A model generated the notes under the pieces. The model did not search any database, was not told the DNA's origin, and was given only the letters and a program-made list of their open reading frames with translations. Positions 26,388 through 35,656 of a stretch of 64,000 nt of DNA are shown piece by piece; positions within the stretch are counted from its first letter, which is position 1; each line of letters starts with the position of its first letter. The stretch covers positions 1 through 64,000 of the forward strand of contig CACWLF010000003.1 of assembly GCA_902761645.1 (NCBI GenBank), in the 5' to 3' direction. Made by a program: the position numbers and the translations under genes. Origin of the DNA: an uncultured Aeromonadales bacterium. Lineage in GTDB: Bacteria > Pseudomonadota > Gammaproteobacteria > Enterobacterales > Succinivibrionaceae.

Positions 26388-27989
26388 CTACTGATGAAAA
26401 TAATCAACATCCGAACTGATAACCTCAGACAGTTCCTCCATGTTTTCCGCGGTAGACACCGCAGTCTGGGAGTTCTCTGTAATAACTCTGCTCATATCGG
26501 AAATCTGCTGGATATTGCGCGACATTTCATCGGCAGTAGCGGTCTGCTGCAGGGTTGCACTGGCAATCTGATTGATCTGTTCGCTTACACCGTTGACCTG
26601 TTCAATAATCGAGTTCAGCGCATCTTCGATTCCTGCGGTTCTTGATGCCACCTCGGTCATCTGTTCAGCTGTATCGGAGAATGATGATTTTGCCAGGTTA
26701 ACTTCGTCCTGAATCGCCTGAATCATCTGACTGATTTCCTGTGCCGATTCAGCTGTTCTGTTGGCCAGTGCGCGAACCTCGTCGGATACCACTGCGAATC
26801 CTCGTCCGTGTTCTCCGGCACGGGCTGCCTCGATGGCGGCATTAAGGGCAAGAAGGTTGGTCTGACTTGCAATATCCTGAATTGTTGCAATGATGCTGCC
26901 GATATGATTGGTCTGTTCACCGAGCTTGTCAATAATCTTGGCATCCTCTGCAGTCTTGTTCTGATGTCTCCTGATTCCGCTTACCGCATCATGAACGGTA
27001 TTCATGCTTTCAAGCGACGTGCTGTGTGTCTGTGCGGCGGCTTCGGCAGCTGCAGTACAGTTGCTGGCAATATCCTTTGAACTTGCGGTCAGCTGTTCAC
27101 TTGCGGCACTTACGGTAATAGTCTGATTCAGAATTTCATTCATGCTGTCGGAAATTGTTTCATTGCCGGTCTTTAACTGGTGGGATGATTCCTTGATGTC
27201 GTTGGAATGCGCAATCATTGAATCAACAATATCCTTGAGCACCTCCACCATATGAATGAAGGAACGGCTCAGATCTCCGATTTCATCATGAGATTTGATA
27301 GCTCTGAGTTTTGCATTAAGATTTCCGTTTGCCACCTCGTTAACAGCAAGTCCGAGTTTCTGAATAGGAATGGCAATTCTTCTGGTCAGCATCCAGCTCA
27401 TGATCAGGCTCAGAACAATGGCAACCACGATCATGATTACAACCTCGATATAATTCGATGCAAACTCATGAGTCTTTGTAAGATCAGATATCAGTTTTGT
27501 TGTTATTTCGGATATCTGATCGCTGTTGGCATTCAGCTGTCTGTTGAATTTCTGCAGCACATCATCAAGTTTATTGTCCTGAATGTCCTTCTGCAGACCT
27601 GAGAACAGTTCAATGTTTTTTTCATTGAGGGCTGTTATGGCGTCCAGCAGAGAGATGATGCCGCTGTCGTTCTGGAAAGCTTTTTTCAGTTCGGCGGCTT
27701 TACCCTTCAGCAGATTTGAACCGGCGGTGAAATTTTTTACATGCTCGGCTCTTGCCGCCGCATCCGCAACTGTAGCGTAAGCTTCGGTCTGCTGTTTCTG
27801 TGCAAGGGAATCAAGTTTCCTGATTGTATCTATTGCAGGCAGGGTTTCGGTTTCCGCCTGTCTGATATATCCAGCCATGTCTGACATCTGATATACGGAA
27901 GAAATACCCAGACAGAGTAATAAAATTATAATCACTGAAAAACATAATATAAATTTGAAGCGAAGTTTAAGATTGGTAAAAATAAACAT
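26388..27989 (-). CDS. Methyl-accepting chemotaxis protein
   Basis: Transmembrane chemoreceptor of 533 residues. Order: membrane segment 1 (about 10-30), a periplasmic four-helix-type sensor (about 31-180), membrane segment 2 (about 182-203), HAMP (about 205-258) and a long cytosolic signalling domain, with the conserved hairpin tip [20 protein letters not shown] followed by [20 protein letters not shown]. It has no C-terminal pentapeptide tether. The ligand is unknown. Ribosome site GAGGAATGAGG precedes the ATG. It is likely to feed the CheA/CheW array encoded at 9-17 kb. Confidence 0.95.
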   Translation of the reverse strand: MFIFTNLKLRFKFILCFSVIIILLLCLGISSVYQMSDMAGYIRQAETETLPAIDTIRKLDSLAQKQQTEAYATVADAAARAEHVKNFTAGSNLLKGKAAELKKAFQNDSGIISLLDAITALNEKNIELFSGLQKDIQDNKLDDVLQKFNRQLNANSDQISEITTKLISDLTKTHEFASNYIEVVIMIVVAIVLSLIMSWMLTRRIAIPIQKLGLAVNEVANGNLNAKLRAIKSHDEIGDLSRSFIHMVEVLKDIVDSMIAHSNDIKESSHQLKTGNETISDSMNEILNQTITVSAASEQLTASSKDIASNCTAAAEAAAQTHSTSLESMNTVHDAVSGIRRHQNKTAEDAKIIDKLGEQTNHIGSIIATIQDIASQTNLLALNAAIEAARAGEHGRGFAVVSDEVRALANRTAESAQEISQMIQAIQDEVNLAKSSFSDTAEQMTEVASRTAGIEDALNSIIEQVNGVSEQINQIASATLQQTATADEMSRNIQQISDMSRVITENSQTAVSTAENMEELSEVISSDVDYFHQ

Positions 27990-28265
27990 ACCTCATTCCT
28001 CTCGATAATATTGCAGTCACTGCTCCGGCAAATTAAATTTTTCTATATGATAACTCTAAGATTATGTGTTAACATAGATTGTTCAGTCACAAATTTAAAA
28101 AAAATAAACCATTGTTTCAGATGAAATATTTGCCGGGACAGCGATTGATTGATGTTCAGGAAAATGATTGTCGGGTGAAAGAACCGGTATATCTCGTAAT
28201 TTCTGCTGAAAGAAATTGCGAAATATGCGTAATTGTAAAGCTATATCTTTGATTTACCTTGTTTT

Positions 28266-29591
28266 TTATTTAAGCGTAAGCCTGGACTTACCGGATCTGC
28301 GGGTGAGACCGCCGATAACTCTGAGCAGACGCTGTCTTAGAATTCTCAGTCCCATAAAGCCGAAAAATCCGTTAATGATTTTCTGATTGCCGAAACCGAT
28401 AAAAATCTTTTCCGGATCTGCAACCTTTCTGATATTCAGTCTGGGAATTTTAACCAGACTGCTGCATTTGTTGAACATGAAACTCATTTCCCTGACATTT
28501 CCGGTGTCCAGGGCAGGAAATTCGGTCAGCTGTTCACACCCGCTTACAAACCAGCTTAAAGATGTAACTGATGATGTATCAAAGTCTGGCAGAGCTTTTA
28601 GCGAGGAACATCCTTCGAACATTCCGAACATGTTGGTTGCGGAGGCTGTGTTCCATTCCGGGAATCGTGCGAGTTTCACACATCCGTGAAAGGCGTTCTG
28701 AAAAGTGGTTACCTTTCCGGTATCCAGCATCGGAATTTCCTCAAGTGCGGTGCATTCATAGCAGATGCTGTTGAAATCGGTGACGCTGCCGGTATCCATT
28801 TCGGGCAGAGCCGTGAGATTGCTGCAGCCGTAGAACAGACCCTCGAGAGATCTGCAGCCGGGGCCGATGGTGATTTTAAACGGAATTCTGGTTAAACTTG
28901 AAATACCGCTGAATGGTGAACATGTTTCGGTAAACTGTCCGAACAGCATTTTACGGTAAACGCTGAAATTGATGACGATTTCGGATAAATCCAGTGCCGC
29001 AACTCTCAGTCTTACCACGTCGGTCACATCGTCGGGACTGTCCAGAATTATTTTCGATGATTTCAGGTGCGGAACAATGGTAAGTCCCTTGCATCCCTGG
29101 GTTATGCGGTCAAGCACTGCATCCTTCCTTGCGGCCAGCGGCGGAATATTCACCAGTGAACGGCAGTTTCTGAACATGCCGACAAGAGTTGCGGCGCTGT
29201 CGATCCGGTAGGTCGGAACGGTATGCAGTGCATAGCAGTTTTCAAACATCCAGTTGAGGTTCTCAACATGCTCAATGTTCAGTTCGGGTGCAACGCACAG
29301 TTCCTCGCAGCCGAAAAACAGCTTTTCCAGAGATTTGCATTCCGGTCCTATCGTGATTCTGAAATTGATCTCGCGCAGTGATTTTAAAAAGGCAAAAGGA
29401 GAATCTGTAATCACATCGCCGTCACTGGTCAGCGAATAATTGATAATCAGCTCATCAAGATCCTGCTGCTGAATCCTTTTTTTCAGTTCGACTGTCAAAT
29501 CCCCGGCGGAATTCATGGTAACTGTTCTTGTAGTGTTCTTTGTTACTGTTTCAGTATTCATTGTTCTGTTTCCGGCTTTGTTACCTGTCAT
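28266..29591 (-). CDS. BspA-type leucine-rich repeat protein without signal peptide
   Basis: 441 residues with at least ten BspA-like (DUF285-related) repeats of about 23 residues. The pattern is LDTGxVTxxxxMFxGCxSLxxxPxL, for example SSVTSLSWFVSGCEQLTEFP. Repeats run about 45-400 with a break near 180-230, suggesting two blocks. A basic tail (LRQRLLRVIGGLTRRSG) ends it. There is no signal peptide or anchor, although BspA proteins are mostly surface adhesins. The ATG at 29591 overlaps the preceding gene by 11 bases but lacks a clear ribosome site. An ATG at 29561, with GGAA before it, is a good alternative. Partner and role are unknown. Confidence 0.78.
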   Translation of the reverse strand: MTGNKAGNRTMNTETVTKNTTRTVTMNSAGDLTVELKKRIQQQDLDELIINYSLTSDGDVITDSPFAFLKSLREINFRITIGPECKSLEKLFFGCEELCVAPELNIEHVENLNWMFENCYALHTVPTYRIDSAATLVGMFRNCRSLVNIPPLAARKDAVLDRITQGCKGLTIVPHLKSSKIILDSPDDVTDVVRLRVAALDLSEIVINFSVYRKMLFGQFTETCSPFSGISSLTRIPFKITIGPGCRSLEGLFYGCSNLTALPEMDTGSVTDFNSICYECTALEEIPMLDTGKVTTFQNAFHGCVKLARFPEWNTASATNMFGMFEGCSSLKALPDFDTSSVTSLSWFVSGCEQLTEFPALDTGNVREMSFMFNKCSSLVKIPRLNIRKVADPEKIFIGFGNQKIINGFFGFMGLRILRQRLLRVIGGLTRRSGKSRLTLK

Positions 29592-30078
29592 AAAGAATGG
29601 ATATTTTTTTCTGCAGATTGTTGTTCCGATCTACATATTCCAGTTCAAGACTTTCCGCATGAAAAACGCTTTGAGGTGTGCAAAGTTTTTTTATCTGATG
29701 TCTGTCCAGATAGGAGTCAGCCAGACTTTCGGCATTGTCGGCCGCCGACTGAAGCAGAAGCTGTTTTACGGATCCGTCTCTGCATGAATATACTGCATGC
29801 CTTACTGGAAATTCCCGGTTCATATCGGCGAGCCCCTGTTCGCTCATCGTTATGAATACTCTTTTCTGATTGTTTTCCAGGCTGCAGTTTAAATCTGTAA
29901 TACGGTTCTTATCGATATATCCGGAACGAATCTTCAGACAGTAGGTGGTAAAGGTTTCACCGGTATCAATCACATCGTGTTTATCTCCTGCAACATAATC
30001 GCAGACGTACCAGGTGCCAAGTATAATGACGGCAAGCCATGCGACAAGACGTAATGTTCTAGGAATTGAAAATTTCAT
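29581..30078 (-). CDS. Unknown membrane-anchored protein, paralogue of next gene
   Basis: Not recognised. The 165 residues have one N-terminal membrane segment (about 9-29), then a presumably periplasmic domain. It shares a pattern with the protein encoded at 30119-30586: a Cys about 20 residues before LNCxLxN, then VFxxxS, a later C, and YVDxNxx near the C terminus. Three to four of the cysteines align, hinting at disulfides in the periplasm. It overlaps the start of the BspA-like gene and follows its paralogue by 40 bases, so the three form one leftward unit. Confidence 0.65.
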   Translation of the reverse strand: MKFSIPRTLRLVAWLAVIILGTWYVCDYVAGDKHDVIDTGETFTTYCLKIRSGYIDKNRITDLNCSLENNQKRVFITMSEQGLADMNREFPVRHAVYSCRDGSVKQLLLQSAADNAESLADSYLDRHQIKKLCTPQSVFHAESLELEYVDRNNNLQKKISILYDR

Positions 30079-30118
30079 TTTTATATCATGAATGTTAAGC
30101 AGGTTTAGGTTTTAATCA

Positions 30119-30586
30119 TTAATTGTGCCGGAATGCACGCATGGCGCAGTCCGATTTGGATACGTCAAAGGAAAACACCGTGTCCATATTCGAATCCACA
30201 TAGTTATATATTACCTTATTTATCTGTCCATTGCTAAAGGTCTTTGGGTTCATACAGGTATTTTTTTTCATTTCCGCCGCCAGAATCTCAAGATTTGCAG
30301 CTGCTTCCTTGTCCGATTCAAGCTCACGGATCCCCGCATCGCTGATCAGAAAAAAAACATGAAGAACGGTGTTCTGCAGTTTGCAGTTCAGACCTGCAAG
30401 AGTATCTCCTCTGGTACTGCGAACCTGACGGGTGCATTGTCCTTCAATATCCTGATTAAACAGAGCTCTGCCGTTTACGGAAATTCTATCTCCCGGAGCC
30501 TTTCCGATGGTCATGCCTGCTCCGTGGCATAAACTGAAACCAGTTAATGATAATAATAAAGCCGTTACTGCTGCATTCCTGAACAT
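30119..30586 (-). CDS. Unknown secreted protein, paralogue of previous gene
   Basis: Not recognised. The 155 residues begin with a signal peptide (MFRNAAVTALLLSLTG to CHGAG, about 1-23), so it is exported. The body matches the protein of 29581-30078 in spacing and residues: LNCKLQN against LNCSLEN, then HVFFLISDAG against RVFITMSEQG, and YNYVDSN against LEYVDRN. It is the first gene of the three-gene leftward unit. Confidence 0.66.
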   Translation of the reverse strand: MFRNAAVTALLLSLTGFSLCHGAGMTIGKAPGDRISVNGRALFNQDIEGQCTRQVRSTRGDTLAGLNCKLQNTVLHVFFLISDAGIRELESDKEAAANLEILAAEMKKNTCMNPKTFSNGQINKVIYNYVDSNMDTVFSFDVSKSDCAMRAFRHN

Positions 30587-31027
30587 ATTCTGTAATCCTG
30601 TCTGTAAAAGTTAAACATGTAATCTGTGCTATGCAATAAACGAGCCGTTTTTCAGAATGATCAGATATTGCCGAAACGGAATCGAAGTCGGAGAGGACTG
30701 TGCTGATTCTTATGCTTCGGCATCCAGAAATTGTATCAGTCGGTTTTAAGCGTTTACTTTATATTGTAATTTCGGTTTTATGCCGCGGTGATGAAAAATT
30801 GTGCAGGAATGGTTATAGGAAACGAAAATATAAATTGTCACATCAGGAATGTGTTTTTCTGCTGGAACTGAGAGAATTAAACAGTTTTTTTCAAAGGTTC
30901 GGATCCTGCAAAAATCCCGGAGCTGACACATGATAAAAAACAACGGAAGGATCAGGACCGCAGATCTTTTTGAGTTTTTTAAACTTGAAAGCAAGAAACA
31001 AAGACTTTATATGAATTACGAGACGGA
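30587..31027. other. Gap between unknown gene and tRNA cluster
   Basis: Open frames of about 80 codons exist on both strands near 30700-31000, but they have no family features and no good ribosome site, so I see no gene here. No clear terminator for the tRNA cluster was found. Confidence 0.5.
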
Positions 31028-31110
31028 TGGTGCGGAAGGAGAGACTCGAACTCTCACGCCGAAACACCAGAACCTAAATCTGGCGCGTCTACCAATTTCG
31101 CCACTTCCGC
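31028..31110 (-). tRNA. tRNA-Leu (anticodon TAG)
   Basis: Full cloverleaf: acceptor GCGGAAG paired with CTTCCGC, anticodon stem CCAGA/TCTGG around TTTAGGT, a long variable arm typical of tRNA-Leu, the TTCGAGT T-loop and an encoded CCA. It is the last tRNA of a three-tRNA transcript. Confidence 0.95.
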
Positions 31111-31122
31111 AAAAAAAAAAAG

Positions 31123-31199
31123 TGGGGTGAGAGATGGGACTCGAACCCACGACAACCGGAATCACAATCCGGGGCTCTACCAACTGAACTACTCTCACC
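31123..31199 (-). tRNA. tRNA-His (anticodon GTG)
   Basis: Acceptor GGTGAGAG pairs with CTCTCACC, including the extra 5' G (position -1) that marks tRNA-His. The anticodon stem CCGGA/TCCGG encloses TTGTGAT. CCA is encoded. Confidence 0.96.
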
Positions 31200-31208
31200 A
31201 CCTTGTGA

Positions 31209-31285
31209 TGGCGTGCCCTAAAGGATTCGAACCTTTGACCTACGGCTTAGAAGGCCGTTGCTCTATCCAGCTGAGCTAAGGGCAC
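31209..31285 (-). tRNA. tRNA-Arg (anticodon TCT)
   Basis: Acceptor GTGCCCT pairs with AGGGCAC. The anticodon stem ACGGC/GCCGT encloses CTTCTAA. The T-loop is TTCGAAT and CCA is encoded. It reads AGA codons. It is the first tRNA of the transcript. Confidence 0.95.
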
Positions 31286-31318
31286 GCGCTGAAAAACAAT
31301 CACTTGTTTCAGTTGCGT

Positions 31319-31347
31319 ATGATACGGATTTCAGTTATTGTCGTCAA
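31319..31347 (-). promoter_or_regulatory. Sigma-70 promoter of the tRNA cluster
   Basis: Minus strand: TTGACG, 17 bases, TATCAT, about 34 bases before tRNA-Arg. Confidence 0.8.
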
Positions 31348-31416
31348 GATATTTTATAAGATTTTCCGTTTTTGCCGGTTGATAGCCGATATTTTAATCT
31401 ATTTCCATCAGTGGCA

Positions 31417-31455
31417 ATAAAAAATCCGCGAATTGCATTTTATTCGCGGATTATA
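31417..31455 (-). terminator. Rho-independent terminator of DASS gene
   Basis: AATCCGCGAAT and ATTCGCGGATT form a perfect 11-bp stem with an 8-base loop. On the minus strand it is followed by a TTTTTTATT run. Confidence 0.88.
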
Positions 31456-31484
31456 TTGCGATGCAGACGTTTATACCGGTTCTG

Positions 31485-32891
31485 CTACAGGAACAGATAT
31501 AAAGCCAGAATATTGATACTCAGACACATTACGCTGACAATACCGCCTCCGAGCATCATGTCGCGGTTCTTGATCAGACCGGTTGCATAAGCCAGAGAGT
31601 TAGGCGGTGTACTGATCGGCAGAGTCATACCGAAGGACATTGCCAGAGCAGCCGCCATCACGATTGAAGAGATGGTGAAGTTGCCCATTGTTGTCTTGTC
31701 GATGGTACTCAATACTGCAAAGATAATCGGAATCATCAGATTTGCGGTTGCGGTATTGGAGATGAAGTTTGAAATCAGCCATCCGATGGTGCATACCGAA
31801 ACGATGATCATGAATATATTCAGCTGACTGTAATCAATTACATGAGCCAGAACGCTTGCAAGTCCGGTTTTGCTCAGTGCGTCGCCGAGCGCGATACCTC
31901 CGGCGATCAGCCAGATAACATCCCAGTTCATGGTTTTAATATCGGCTGCTTTCATAACACCGGTTGTTGTGAAGGCGATAATCGGGATCAGTGCAACGAC
32001 ATAACTGTTTACACCGTGCCATTTTTCTGTCATCCACAGCAGGATGGTAACAATGAAGGTCGCATATACGGTAAGTGTTCTCCAGTCCTTATTGAATTCG
32101 GATTTGATGGTCACCTCGATTTTCTTTTCCTTGAAAGGGAAAACCAGATTCAGCACAATCCATGTTGCCACGATACAGATCAGGGCAATAGGAAGCGCAT
32201 GCATCACCCACTGACCGAAACTGATGGTGTTTTCACCGGTAAGATAGGCAAGTGCAATCGCGTTAGGCGGTGTACCGATCGGTGTTGCAATGCCTCCGAT
32301 ATTGGCTGCAAACGGAATGGCAAGAACCATGGCCTTGATGCCGCGGTCGTTCTTGTCAATTGAACTGAGTACCGGGGTCATCATTGCCAGCATCATAACA
32401 GCAGTTGCGGTGTTGCTCATGAACATTGCGAAACATCCGGTAATGGTCATTACACCGAGCATTACACGGCGCGGACCTGAACCGAAAGGCTTAAGCAGAA
32501 TCTTGGCAAGTGTCACGTCCAGCTTGTATTTGCTTGAACCGATCGCCAGAGCGAAACCGCCCAGAAACAGTATGATGATCGGTGAACTGAAACTGTTCAG
32601 AATGCCTTTGTACGAAAGCAGTTCGCCTCCGTTGGTCTCAATGATGTGATTGCGGATCGGCGTGATGGATGAATCTGAAATAATCAGTGTAAGAGCTCCC
32701 ATTATCACAAGGGATGTTGCATACACCGGAATCGGTTCACACAGCCATGAGGCCGCTGCCATGGCAAAAATCACTAACAGAATATGCTGCACTGTATTAA
32801 GAGGAAGCTGATGCGGAAATATCAGCGGCAGCAGGCCGAAAACAATGCCTATTACAAACACAGCAAAAATTTTATATATATTTGCTTTCAT
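31485..32891 (-). CDS. DASS-family dicarboxylate transporter (SLC13)
   Basis: Inner-membrane carrier for succinate, fumarate, malate or related acids, usually with sodium, or as an antiporter. The 468 residues have about 11-12 membrane segments and both family hallmarks: two SNTATA motifs (SNTATAVMML and SNTATANLM) and two TPPN loops (IGTPPNAIALAYL and ISTPPNSLAYATG). Direction and co-ion cannot be read from sequence. Its leader carries a hairpin between a GGGAG site and the start codon. A strong terminator follows. A C4-dicarboxylate carrier suits a fermentative organism, but this is inference. Confidence 0.93.
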   Translation of the reverse strand: MKANIYKIFAVFVIGIVFGLLPLIFPHQLPLNTVQHILLVIFAMAAASWLCEPIPVYATSLVIMGALTLIISDSSITPIRNHIIETNGGELLSYKGILNSFSSPIIILFLGGFALAIGSSKYKLDVTLAKILLKPFGSGPRRVMLGVMTITGCFAMFMSNTATAVMMLAMMTPVLSSIDKNDRGIKAMVLAIPFAANIGGIATPIGTPPNAIALAYLTGENTISFGQWVMHALPIALICIVATWIVLNLVFPFKEKKIEVTIKSEFNKDWRTLTVYATFIVTILLWMTEKWHGVNSYVVALIPIIAFTTTGVMKAADIKTMNWDVIWLIAGGIALGDALSKTGLASVLAHVIDYSQLNIFMIIVSVCTIGWLISNFISNTATANLMIPIIFAVLSTIDKTTMGNFTISSIVMAAALAMSFGMTLPISTPPNSLAYATGLIKNRDMMLGGGIVSVMCLSINILALYLFL

Positions 32892-32901
32892 TTATTTATA
32901 C

Positions 32902-32925
32902 AGATCGCATCCTGCGATCTCTCCC
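32902..32925 (-). promoter_or_regulatory. Hairpin between ribosome site and DASS start codon
   Basis: AGATCGCA and TGCGATCT form a perfect 8-bp stem with a 3-base loop at 32902-32920, with GGGAG abutting it at 32921-32925. No ribosome site lies nearer the ATG (32891). Folded, the hairpin would bring GGGAG to about 10 bases from the start; unfolded, it is 29 bases away. Confidence 0.45.
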
Positions 32926-33185
32926 TGTCTTTTCTGATTTGTTCAATATTAATAATAATTTAAAGTCCGAATGGAAGTGTTTGTGTAAACACCCGGTCCG
33001 GATTTGCAGATCATATCACTTGATTTGAAAATGTTGTGAAAAGTGGCTGCATGAGTTTTTATAAATGTGAACTGATCTGTAAATTCAGCTGTACATATTC
33101 GGATGACCCGCATTCCTGGCGGAAACGTGTGCTTTTATACAGCAGGTTCAGTTGGTATAATAACCTGATAAATCAGAGAGAAAAA

Positions 33186-35516
33186 ATGGCGGAAAATTTA
33201 AAAAAACGGTTAAGGGAGTACTTTAACCATGACTGGGAAAAATTCAGGGAAGAGCAGAGCGGACTGGCTCCGGATCGTTTTGAACCGGCTGCCTTTGAAC
33301 TGCTGAAAAACTGGTTTCACGAACGTTTCCCGGATATGCTTCCTCCAAATGACGAACAGGCAAGGATTATTCTGGATGACGGACTCAGTACGCTGGTTAC
33401 AGCGCGTGCCGGTTCCGGAAAAACAACGCTTCTTGTCTACAAGGTGCTGTTTCTGATTTTTCATCTTCATGTGGAACCTCGGAAAATTCTGCTGCTTGCT
33501 TTTAATAAAAGTGCGGCGGTGCTGATCAGGGAACGGATTTTCAGAGCGATTGCCGGTGAAGCCGCCTATCGTGATTTTCTGGATTTTGCCGCGCGTCAGC
33601 AGAACAGTTCATATTTTCAGAGAGAGAGAGTTTTAAAGCAGATGATTTCCTCCGCCGGAATTGTTCTGCCGCAGATCATGACCTTTCATGCTCTTGCCTA
33701 TCAGATTGTGAGACCTTCACCGGATCAGTTCTCCATGACCGATGACACCAATTCTCTCGATCTGCAGAGTTTTTATCATGTGCTTAACAGTCAGATCAGG
33801 GATGAAAAGATCCTTGGCAGGTACGTTGAACTTATTTTATCCTCTTTTAAGAACACCGCCGGCGGCGGCTCCGGAATTCTGTATACCGCCGACGGTAAAA
33901 TGGTGTACAGTGTACATGATCAGGCTATAGGAAATTTTCTGTTTTCCTATAAACTGCCGTACACATACAGAAAATCACGTTTTGAAGATCGCGGTTATTT
34001 TCAGATTGCGGCCGGAGAACAGGTGCTGGTGAATCTGAAAAGCTGGAGCGATCAGCTTTCCCCTTATGAAAGTTCGGGCAGAAATGTCATTACTTTCTCC
34101 GATTCCGATTATAATGCCCTCGGTGCGGTAAAGCAGAAGGCCGAAAAGGAAATTGTCAGAGATCTGGAGGAAATCACCGGAACTGTACTGGAAAAATCAG
34201 CAGATCAGGAAATATTCTCCGGAGCAAACTACGGCAGAGACCGCATGATGAAGGTTTTTCAGAATCTGATACTGGTGTGCAAGCAGAGAAAGATCACTCC
34301 CGGTGATTTTGCCGGACTGATTGATAATTATCAGCCCAGACTTCAGCAGGAAAAAGTGTTTGACGAACTGTTTCTGCATTTTTATGAAGAGTATGAAAAT
34401 GCTCTGACCTCCTGCGGCCGTTATGATTTCATGAAAATGTTCGACTGCGCCGCGGAAAAGCTGGCATCCGATTTCGGCAGAAGTTTTTTTACCCGTAATC
34501 TTTCCTATGTGTTTGTGGATGAATTTCAGGATTTTTCCCGCTCCTACTATGAGGTTGTTGAACAGCTGGTAAAACAGGCTGAAGAAGATATTCATCTTGT
34601 CGCAGTCGGTGACAACTGGCAGTCAATCAACGGCTATGCCGGTGCGGAGCTGGATTTTTTCAACAATTTCGAAAAGTATTTCAAAGACGGGAAACGGCTC
34701 AATCTGCTGTCAAACTACCGTTCGGCCGGAGATATTATCGATGTAAGCAACGAACTTATGGCGGGACTCGGTCCGGCCGCCAGAGCGGTGATAAAGGAAC
34801 CGGGTATGGTAAATCTCATTACCTCCACTAGATTCAGCTCCACTGTTGACGTATCGCTTAAAATCGCCGAACTGGTAAATTATCTTCTTCATCAGAAAAA
34901 GGAACAAGAAAGCGTTATTGTGCTGGTAAGAACTCAGAGTGAAATCATGAAGCTGAGGCAGCTTGTCAGCAGTCGCGATGTCAGAATTCAGACGGTTCAT
35001 TCCTTCAAGGGCGGTGAGGCCGATTATGTGATTATAGACGTGAGCCAGTGGTATTTTCCGCTGATTCATCCTGATTCCGTCTATTCGCGGATAGTGGGCA
35101 TAACAGCGGATGATCTTGTTTCAGAGGAACGCAGACTTCTTTATGTTGCCATGACCAGAGCAAGATCACAGCTCTATCTTGTGGCGCAGTCACAGGAAAA
35201 TCTTTCGCCTTTCATCAGCAGACTCAAATTTGATTTCAAAACGGTGGATGAACACCGGATCCTCAAATCGGCAGGAAACAGCGATGAATCTCGCAGAAAC
35301 AGCGTAACTGCGGTGATTTCCGGTAAAACCTATCAGATAAAGGAAAAACTCAAGCAGATGGGCTACCGCTACAACGGTGACGACAAGTCCTGGAACAAGA
35401 GATTCCCGGATCGGGGACAGTTTGACCGGGAAATGATTACCTCCAGCTTTAACCGTGATCAGATAGTGGTTCGTCTTTTCAACTACTGCAATCAGCCGAT
35501 TAAACTCAAGATCTGA
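33186..35516 (+). CDS. UvrD/Rep-family superfamily 1 helicase with extra C-terminal domain
   Basis: Probable 3'-5' DNA helicase. Motif I is TARAGSGKTTLL (about residue 75), motif II VFVDEFQDFS (about 445), then AVGDNWQSINGYAG, NYRS, the SFKGGEADYV region and motif VI LLYVAMTRARSQLYLV (about 650). The last 70 residues (VISGKTYQIKEKLKQMGYRY, NGDDKSWNKRF) form a small separate domain similar to the DUF5710-like K-x3-GxRW-x-W modules found on nucleic-acid enzymes; this is my reading. The start at 33186 follows a GAGAG site; reading from 33036 adds 50 residues that look non-coding. It stands near the large helicase/nuclease at 36-42 kb but is transcribed towards it. Closest in type to helicase IV or stand-alone accessory helicases, not UvrD itself. 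Confidence 0.87.
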   Translation: MAENLKKRLREYFNHDWEKFREEQSGLAPDRFEPAAFELLKNWFHERFPDMLPPNDEQARIILDDGLSTLVTARAGSGKTTLLVYKVLFLIFHLHVEPRKILLLAFNKSAAVLIRERIFRAIAGEAAYRDFLDFAARQQNSSYFQRERVLKQMISSAGIVLPQIMTFHALAYQIVRPSPDQFSMTDDTNSLDLQSFYHVLNSQIRDEKILGRYVELILSSFKNTAGGGSGILYTADGKMVYSVHDQAIGNFLFSYKLPYTYRKSRFEDRGYFQIAAGEQVLVNLKSWSDQLSPYESSGRNVITFSDSDYNALGAVKQKAEKEIVRDLEEITGTVLEKSADQEIFSGANYGRDRMMKVFQNLILVCKQRKITPGDFAGLIDNYQPRLQQEKVFDELFLHFYEEYENALTSCGRYDFMKMFDCAAEKLASDFGRSFFTRNLSYVFVDEFQDFSRSYYEVVEQLVKQAEEDIHLVAVGDNWQSINGYAGAELDFFNNFEKYFKDGKRLNLLSNYRSAGDIIDVSNELMAGLGPAARAVIKEPGMVNLITSTRFSSTVDVSLKIAELVNYLLHQKKEQESVIVLVRTQSEIMKLRQLVSSRDVRIQTVHSFKGGEADYVIIDVSQWYFPLIHPDSVYSRIVGITADDLVSEERRLLYVAMTRARSQLYLVAQSQENLSPFISRLKFDFKTVDEHRILKSAGNSDESRRNSVTAVISGKTYQIKEKLKQMGYRYNGDDKSWNKRFPDRGQFDREMITSSFNRDQIVVRLFNYCNQPIKLKI

Positions 35517-35601
35517 CCTGCACCTGCTGCATGACCGGAAAACACTGACGGGCGGAACAGCCGCGGAGAAAAACCGGAAAACAGGAAAAAAGATCAGAAA
35601 A

Positions 35602-35632
35602 ATAAAAAACCGGCTGCAGGAGCCGGTTCTTT
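35602..35632. terminator. Bidirectional terminator
   Basis: AACCGGCT and AGCCGGTT form a perfect 8-bp stem with a 5-base loop. On the minus strand a long T-rich run follows, and on the plus strand a short one (CTTTC). It lies between the convergent helicase and glycine-zipper genes. Confidence 0.85.
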
Positions 35633-35656
35633 CAATGAATAAATTACTGGTTTATC

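Noticed and set aside
28020..28100. Sigma-28 promoter upstream of the chemoreceptor
   Set aside because: The only GCCG-like -10 (GCCGGAGC) lacks the GAT core and has no TAAA at 15 bases.
30700..30994. Overlapping reading frames on both strands in the gap before the tRNAs
   Set aside because: No ribosome site, no recognisable domain, and each is just a stop-free run in AT-rich sequence.
31028..31285. Prophage or integrative element at the tRNA cluster
   Set aside because: No integrase, no repeated tRNA 3' end and no phage genes are nearby.
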